From Corynebacterium argentoratense DSM 44202 (GTDB lineage Bacteria; Actinomycetota; Actinomycetes; Mycobacteriales; Mycobacteriaceae), in NCBI RefSeq assembly GCF_000590555.1, contig NC_022198.1:1256583-1320582 (forward strand): DNA of 64,000 nt, written 5' to 3'. How positions within the stretch are numbered: position 1 is the stretch's first letter; the number at the start of each line of letters is the position of its first letter. The notes beneath the pieces are model-generated. The model did not search any database. It was not told the DNA's origin and saw nothing but the letters and a program-made list of their open reading frames with translations. A program made the position numbers and the translations under genes. Below, piece by piece: positions 58,565-64,000 of this stretch.

Positions 58565-59257
58565 CTAAAACAGTCGTAGCTCGTCGGACTCGATACCTCG
58601 AAGGGCTTGGTAATCTAGCGTCACACAGCGGATGCCGCGATCACTGGCCAGCGTTTTTGCCTGGGGTTTAATTTCCTGTGCCGCAAACACTCCCCTGACG
58701 GGCTTCAACAAATCATCACGGTTGAGTAGCTCTAGGTAGCGACTCAACTGTTCCACACCGTCTATGCCCCCTCTGCGCTTGATTTCAACGGCAACCGTCG
58801 CGCCGTCACCATCCTTGCACAAAATATCGACAGGGCCGATAGCTGTGGGATACTCCCGACGGATAAGGCTGTACCCTTCACCCAAAGTGTCGATGTGCTC
58901 GGCAAGCAGCTCCTGCAGGTGCGTTTCAACTCCGTCTTTGACGAGGCCCGGATCCTGACCAAGATCAAAACTTTGTTCGGAGTGGATGGTATCGATGGTG
59001 ATGCGTAGCTGTTCGCCTTTTTTATTCTCAACAGTCCAAAACTGCTGACCTGTGGGGTTACCCTCTTCGTCGAGAATGGGAGCTTCGCTTAGGCTACACG
59101 GTGGGGTCATCCAGTTGAGGGGCTTGTAGGCGCGATCATCAGCGTGGATAGAAACTGATCCATCCGCCTTGACCATGAGAAGTCGGTCCGCCATGGGTAG
59201 GTGGGCTTCCAGGCGTCCAATGTAGTCGACACTGCACCGGGCTATCACTACTCGCAT
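58565..59257 (-). CDS. nucS: Endonuclease NucS (EndoMS), mismatch-specific
   Basis: Cuts both strands at mismatches; the non-canonical mismatch repair enzyme of actinobacteria lacking MutS/MutL. 230 aa. N-terminal DNA-binding domain ([22 protein letters not shown]), and a C-terminal RecB-like nuclease with [22 protein letters not shown], holding catalytic Asp, Glu and Lys, then [16 protein letters not shown]. Here the C-terminus [12 protein letters not shown] is the beta-clamp binding end. -10 box TATCCT is 6 nt upstream of the ATG. Confidence 0.95.
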   Translation of the reverse strand: MRVVIARCSVDYIGRLEAHLPMADRLLMVKADGSVSIHADDRAYKPLNWMTPPCSLSEAPILDEEGNPTGQQFWTVENKKGEQLRITIDTIHSEQSFDLGQDPGLVKDGVETHLQELLAEHIDTLGEGYSLIRREYPTAIGPVDILCKDGDGATVAVEIKRRGGIDGVEQLSRYLELLNRDDLLKPVRGVFAAQEIKPQAKTLASDRGIRCVTLDYQALRGIESDELRLF

Positions 59258-59263
59258 TGGTTT

Positions 59264-59269
59264 AGGATA
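59264..59269 (-). promoter_or_regulatory. -10 box (leaderless) for nucS
   Basis: TATCCT on the minus strand, 6 nt before ATG at 59257. Confidence 0.4.
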
Positions 59270-59295
59270 GCGGGATCCGGGGGTGGCGGGCGAAC

Positions 59296-59742
59296 TTAGT
59301 GGCTTTGGTTGAGGTGTTTCATCGCTGTGCGAACATCCAGTCGCTGGGCTCGCGCAGTGGGGGCAGATTCTAGCCAGGAAGTGAAGGCTGTTTCACCTCG
59401 CAGGTCGAAAGCGATCTCGTATTCTTTGGCGTTTGACTTTATGGCTAGGATGCGAAGTCCGTCTTCGAGGGTGCTGCATTCGTCATCGCGACGCTGCCTA
59501 CGCCCAACAAGCTCAGTGCGGTTACGAACCAGTTGGATATCTACCCGGGGAGACAGGGAGCGAAGTTTGTAAAATTTCAGTAATTCGTCGGAGTAACTGA
59601 TAACGCCGTGGCGCCAGGGGCCATTCATTGTGCGCATTACTACGGAGATGCCGTGGGGACGGAGTACAAAAAAACGCCACGCGGCCAAGGCCAGCACGGC
59701 GAAACATACGATGCTCACAATTGCGAAGATGAGATACAGCAC
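59296..59742 (-). CDS. DUF2550 membrane-anchored protein
   Basis: 148 aa, one N-terminal membrane span (about 3-24, [21 protein letters not shown]) and a cytoplasmic domain with [20 protein letters not shown] and [15 protein letters not shown] sequence ([18 protein letters not shown]). Conserved in actinobacteria right after atpC; function unknown. GTG start at 59742, with GGGAG 7 nt upstream. Confidence 0.85.
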   Translation of the reverse strand: MLYLIFAIVSIVCFAVLALAAWRFFVLRPHGISVVMRTMNGPWRHGVISYSDELLKFYKLRSLSPRVDIQLVRNRTELVGRRQRRDDECSTLEDGLRILAIKSNAKEYEIAFDLRGETAFTSWLESAPTARAQRLDVRTAMKHLNQSH

Positions 59743-59809
59743 GTTGGCACTCCCTGGCTCATGACTTTTAAAAAATAATACAACGGGAGCCCATCTTTAA
59801 GGAAAAAAA

Positions 59810-59847
59810 GATGCCCACCCCTTTTTTTTGTTTAGGGGGTGGGCATC
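59810..59847 (-). terminator. Terminator of the ATP synthase operon
   Basis: 12-bp stem GATGCCCACCCC / GGGGTGGGCATC with a T-rich loop of 14 nt, just after the atpC stop. On the minus strand the stem is followed by CTTTTTTTCC, a classic intrinsic terminator. Confidence 0.92.
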
Positions 59848-59873
59848 CAAGAGCGTATGTGAGCGGTGTGCTC

Positions 59874-60245
59874 TTAGCTCTCCTTCATGCGGCGTACTGC
59901 TCGCAATTCAGCCTCACCACGGGTCTTGACGTCTTCGTCGGAAGACTGTGCGTCTTCTTCAGCAGAGTCAACATCGACCTCCGTGGCCCACGCGGCATAG
60001 TCCGCGAGGATAGTGACCTTCTCCGGGGAGACGGAGAGGAAGCCACCGTGGCAGGCGGCAATAAGCTTGTCGCCATCCACGGGGGTGATGGTCACGACCC
60101 CGTTGTCGACCAGTTGGCCGAGCATGGGCTCGTGACCGGGGAGCACGCCGATCTCACCCTCGATGGTTTGCGCCGTCACGATGCTGGCCTTTCCAGACCA
60201 GAGCACGCGTTCGACAGCAACCAATTCAGCGGCGATTTCAGCCAT
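59874..60245 (-). CDS. atpC: ATP synthase epsilon subunit
   Basis: Inhibitory central-stalk subunit of F1. 123 aa; beta-sandwich [23 protein letters not shown] with [16 protein letters not shown] and [16 protein letters not shown]. The C-terminal helical part is short and acidic ([31 protein letters not shown]), as in other actinobacteria. It follows atpD by 15 bp. Confidence 0.96.
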   Translation of the reverse strand: MAEIAAELVAVERVLWSGKASIVTAQTIEGEIGVLPGHEPMLGQLVDNGVVTITPVDGDKLIAACHGGFLSVSPEKVTILADYAAWATEVDVDSAEEDAQSSDEDVKTRGEAELRAVRRMKES

Positions 60246-60260
60246 GTCTCTTACGCCCCT

Positions 60261-61712
<1,452 letters not shown>

Positions 61713-62690
61713 CTAGTCACTTTCTCCGCTTTCGGCGAGCGCTCCTGCGCCACCGACGATCTCTGTGATTTCCTGGGTGATCTGTGCCTGGCGGGCCTGG
61801 TTAGCAACGCGCGACAGGTCTTTGACCAGTGCGGTTGCGTTGTCGGTCGCGGACTTCATCGCGTTACGACGCGATGCTGACTCGCTGGCTGCGGCTTCGA
61901 GGAGCATCGCGAAGATGCCACGCGAGACGTACTTGGGCAGCATTGCTGCCAGCAAGGTGTCTGCGTCGGGTTCGAAGTCGTAGTCGGGAGTCGGGGTTCC
62001 GCTGCTCGACAGCATGTCCTCGCCTTGGCTGATCTCATCGAGCTCGATCACGGGCTCGATGGGGAGGAGCTGATGTGCGCGCGCGGTTTGGGTCAGCATG
62101 GACTCAAACTCGGTGTACACAACGTGCAGCTGGTCGAATCCTTGAATGGATTCGCCCGGTTCTACATTGAGGCCTTCACGGTACTTAGCGGTGCCTTCGG
62201 AGCCTGCCACGAAACCATCAATGAGGTGACGGCGCAGGTCGTGGGTGAGCTTGAAGTCCGGGTCTTGGGAGAAGCCAGACCACGAACCTGCGACGTTTTC
62301 GCCGCGGAACTTGTAGTAGGCAACGCCCTTGTTACCTGCAACGTACAGAACGGTTTCGTAGCCTTCATTTTCAAGGAGGGTGCGAAGTTCTGCAGTCTTT
62401 TTGAAGACGTTGTAGTTGTAGCCACCAGCCATACCACGGTCACTGGAGACGACCAGGATTGCTGCGCGTTTGCCGTTGGGGCGTTCGCGCAGCATCGGGT
62501 GATCGAGGTTCGAAGCCGATGCGAGACGTTCAATCACCTTGTGAATTTCGACTGCGTAGGGCTGCGAAGCTTCCACCCTGGCCTGGGCCTTAGTGATTCG
62601 CGAGGTGGCGATCAGCTCCTGGGCTTTGGTGATCTTCTTAGTCGAGTTCACCGATTTGATACGGGAACGCAGTTCTCGAAGATTAGCCAT
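61713..62690 (-). CDS. atpG: ATP synthase gamma subunit
   Basis: Rotor shaft of F1. 325 aa. N-terminal helix ANLRELRSRIKSVNSTKKITKA, Rossmann part with SSDRGMAGGYNYNVFK, and C-terminal helix SESASRRNAMKSATDNATALV with NQARQAQITQEITEIVGGA. It is about 35-40 residues longer than the E. coli subunit; the extra part (QGEDMLSSSGTPTPDYDFEP) is an acidic insert typical of corynebacteria and mycobacteria. Confidence 0.97.
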   Translation of the reverse strand: MANLRELRSRIKSVNSTKKITKAQELIATSRITKAQARVEASQPYAVEIHKVIERLASASNLDHPMLRERPNGKRAAILVVSSDRGMAGGYNYNVFKKTAELRTLLENEGYETVLYVAGNKGVAYYKFRGENVAGSWSGFSQDPDFKLTHDLRRHLIDGFVAGSEGTAKYREGLNVEPGESIQGFDQLHVVYTEFESMLTQTARAHQLLPIEPVIELDEISQGEDMLSSSGTPTPDYDFEPDADTLLAAMLPKYVSRGIFAMLLEAAASESASRRNAMKSATDNATALVKDLSRVANQARQAQITQEITEIVGGAGALAESGESD

Positions 62691-62744
62691 GGATTATCGC
62701 CTCCCTTCTTTTCCTTGGACGGTCATAGTGCTTGTCACCAAGCC

Positions 62745-64000
62745 CTACTTCTTGTTCGTCTTACGGGAAACCGTGATTTGGTTCTTCTTCAGCTCGCCTT
62801 CAGCAAGCGGGTCAACCTCAGGTTCTTTCACAACGGGGGTGCCGTCGGAGGTTACGAAGACTCGCTTGAACGCGTCAGCGGCGCTCTTCAGCTCAGCCTG
62901 GGATTCAGGAGTGAATGCCTGGCCGCCGGCGATCTGCTCGTAGACACCAGCTGCGTTTGCGTGGAGGTACTCGTGGAGTTCCTTCTCGAAACGGCGAATG
63001 TCTTCGACCGGTACGGTGTCCATTTCGCCTTCGCCCGCGAGGTAGATGGAGACCATCTGATCCTCGACGGACATCGGGGTGTTCTCGGGCTGCTTGAGCA
63101 GCTCGACGAGACGCTGGCCACGCTGCAGCTGGGCCTTCGACGCGGGGTCGAGGTCAGATGCGAAGGCAGCGAAGGCTTCGAGGTCACGGAAGGCAGCGAG
63201 GTCGAGACGCAAGCTACCGGAAACCTTCTTCATGCCCTTGGTCTGGGCAGCGCCACCGACACGGGAGACGGACACACCGACGTTGATAGCCGGGCGGACA
63301 CCCTGGTTGAACAGGTCGGATTCGAGGAAGACCTGGCCGTCGGTAATGGAGATGACGTTGGTCGGAATGAAGGCAGACACGTCGTTTGCCTTGGTTTCGA
63401 TGATCGGCAGTGCGGTCATCGAGCCTGCGCCCATGTCGTCAGAGAGCTTTGCGGCACGCTCGAGGAGACGGGAGTGCAGGTAGAACACGTCACCGGGGTA
63501 TGCTTCGCGGCCCGGCGGACGACGCAGCAGCAAGGAGATCGCACGGTATGCTTCCGCCTGCTTGGTCAGATCATCATAGATGACCAGGACGTGCTTGCCC
63601 TGGTACATCCAGTGCTGACCCAGCGCAGCGCCTGCGAAGGGTGCGAGCCACTTGAAGCCGGCGGAATCAGATGCAGGAGCAGCCACGATGGTGGTGTACT
63701 CCAGAGCGCCGTGCTCTTCAAGGGTCTTGCGAACGGCTGCGATGGTGGAGCCCTTCTGGCCGATTGCGACGTAGATGCAGCGAACCTGCTTCGTAGCGTC
63801 ACCGGACTCCCAATTGGCCTTCTGGTTAAGGATGGTGTCCAAGCAGACCGCGGTCTTACCGGTCTTACGGTCACCGATGATCAGCTGGCGCTGGCCGCGG
63901 CCGATCGGAGTCATTGCGTCGATGGCCTTGATGCCAGTCTGCAACGGCTCTTCCACGGGCTGGCGCTGCAGCACGGACGGTGCCTGCAGTTCCAGGACGC
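62745..64000 (-). CDS. atpA: ATP synthase alpha subunit (partial, C-terminal part)
   Basis: Non-catalytic F1 subunit; the 5' end is outside the right edge. The frame is open to base 64000 and reads [20 protein letters not shown] before [20 protein letters not shown]-loop GDRKTGKT, the region [20 protein letters not shown], and [26 protein letters not shown] are typical. The C-terminus after [15 protein letters not shown] is Lys/Glu-rich ([16 protein letters not shown]), the mycobacterial/corynebacterial extension. 54 bp before atpG, same operon. Confidence 0.98.
   Translation of the reverse strand, partial: VLELQAPSVLQRQPVEEPLQTGIKAIDAMTPIGRGQRQLIIGDRKTGKTAVCLDTILNQKANWESGDATKQVRCIYVAIGQKGSTIAAVRKTLEEHGALEYTTIVAAPASDSAGFKWLAPFAGAALGQHWMYQGKHVLVIYDDLTKQAEAYRAISLLLRRPPGREAYPGDVFYLHSRLLERAAKLSDDMGAGSMTALPIIETKANDVSAFIPTNVISITDGQVFLESDLFNQGVRPAINVGVSVSRVGGAAQTKGMKKVSGSLRLDLAAFRDLEAFAAFASDLDPASKAQLQRGQRLVELLKQPENTPMSVEDQMVSIYLAGEGEMDTVPVEDIRRFEKELHEYLHANAAGVYEQIAGGQAFTPESQAELKSAADAFKRVFVTSDGTPVVKEPEVDPLAEGELKKNQITVSRKTNKK

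Overview
The window is a 64 kb piece of a Corynebacterium chromosome (order Mycobacteriales). The evidence is gene content and order: glnK-ftsY-(1183-aa protein)-smc, rnc-DUF177-sepIVA, gdhA, glgP-pyk-lgt-trpC-hisI, hisD to hisH with an MFS gene inside the his cluster, bioB-bsaP, glgX, a RelS-type alarmone synthetase, ilvA, glgE-glgB, and atpA-G-D-C followed by a DUF2550 gene and nucS. Proteins such as GdhA and pyruvate kinase resemble the C. glutamicum enzymes closely. NucS, SepIVA, GlgE and BsaP are actinobacterial markers. The species cannot be fixed from the sequence alone. No tRNA, rRNA, CRISPR array, insertion sequence or prophage was seen.

Layout. 1-12.2 kb, minus strand: start of glnK (PII), ftsY, a large unknown protein, smc, a Na+/alanine-type symporter, rnc, DUF177 and sepIVA. 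12.2-18 kb: an unknown gene, a frameshifted small ORF, gdhA, a secreted lipase, a glycerate-kinase-like gene, an unknown gene, and about 0.9 kb of AT-rich decayed membrane-protein genes. 18-24.8 kb, plus strand: a GalT-like protein, an M20 amidohydrolase, putP and glgP. 24.8-38.5 kb, minus strand: pyk, lgt, trpC, a Trp-associated membrane protein, hisI, hisF, hisA, hisH, an MFS transporter, hisB, hisC, hisD, bsaP, bioB and a lipoprotein. 38.5-45.6 kb, mostly plus strand: a TetR regulator, glgX, a DEDDh exonuclease, two unknown divergent genes, relS and an S4-domain protein. 45.6-52.4 kb, minus strand: a 51-aa small protein, a YigZ-family protein, a 14-TM MFS exporter, ilvA, a methyltransferase, a Nudix hydrolase and an ABC ATPase. 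52.5-56.7 kb, plus strand: glgE-glgB. 56.7-64 kb: a CnoX/YbbN-like protein, mce, a small zinc protein, nucS, DUF2550, and atpC, atpD, atpG and partial atpA.

How the genes work together. The histidine pathway enzymes HisD, HisC, HisB, HisH, HisA, HisF and HisI run as one co-directional block that continues into trpC, lgt and pyk. Glycogen and alpha-glucan metabolism is represented by glgP, glgX, glgE and glgB at three loci. Nitrogen assimilation is represented by glnK and gdhA. The F-type ATP synthase ends at a strong terminator after atpC.

The most unusual signal is a DNA motif. The 10-mer TGACGYCGCG occurs 40 times by hand count (22 plus, 18 minus), and 27 of these extend to ATGACGYCGCG. 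Well under one copy would be expected by chance. It lies in many reading frames and in a few intergenic or start-codon positions, and it forms one perfect 12-bp hairpin inside smc. It is absent from the last 7 kb, which include the ATP synthase genes. Other points of interest are sharp mid-gene switches in A/C versus G/T composition, a 10-bp tandem duplication that breaks a membrane-protein frame, SOS-like half-sites, and at least 18 promoters with a TANNNT -10 box 6-8 nt before the start codon, as expected for leaderless mRNAs.
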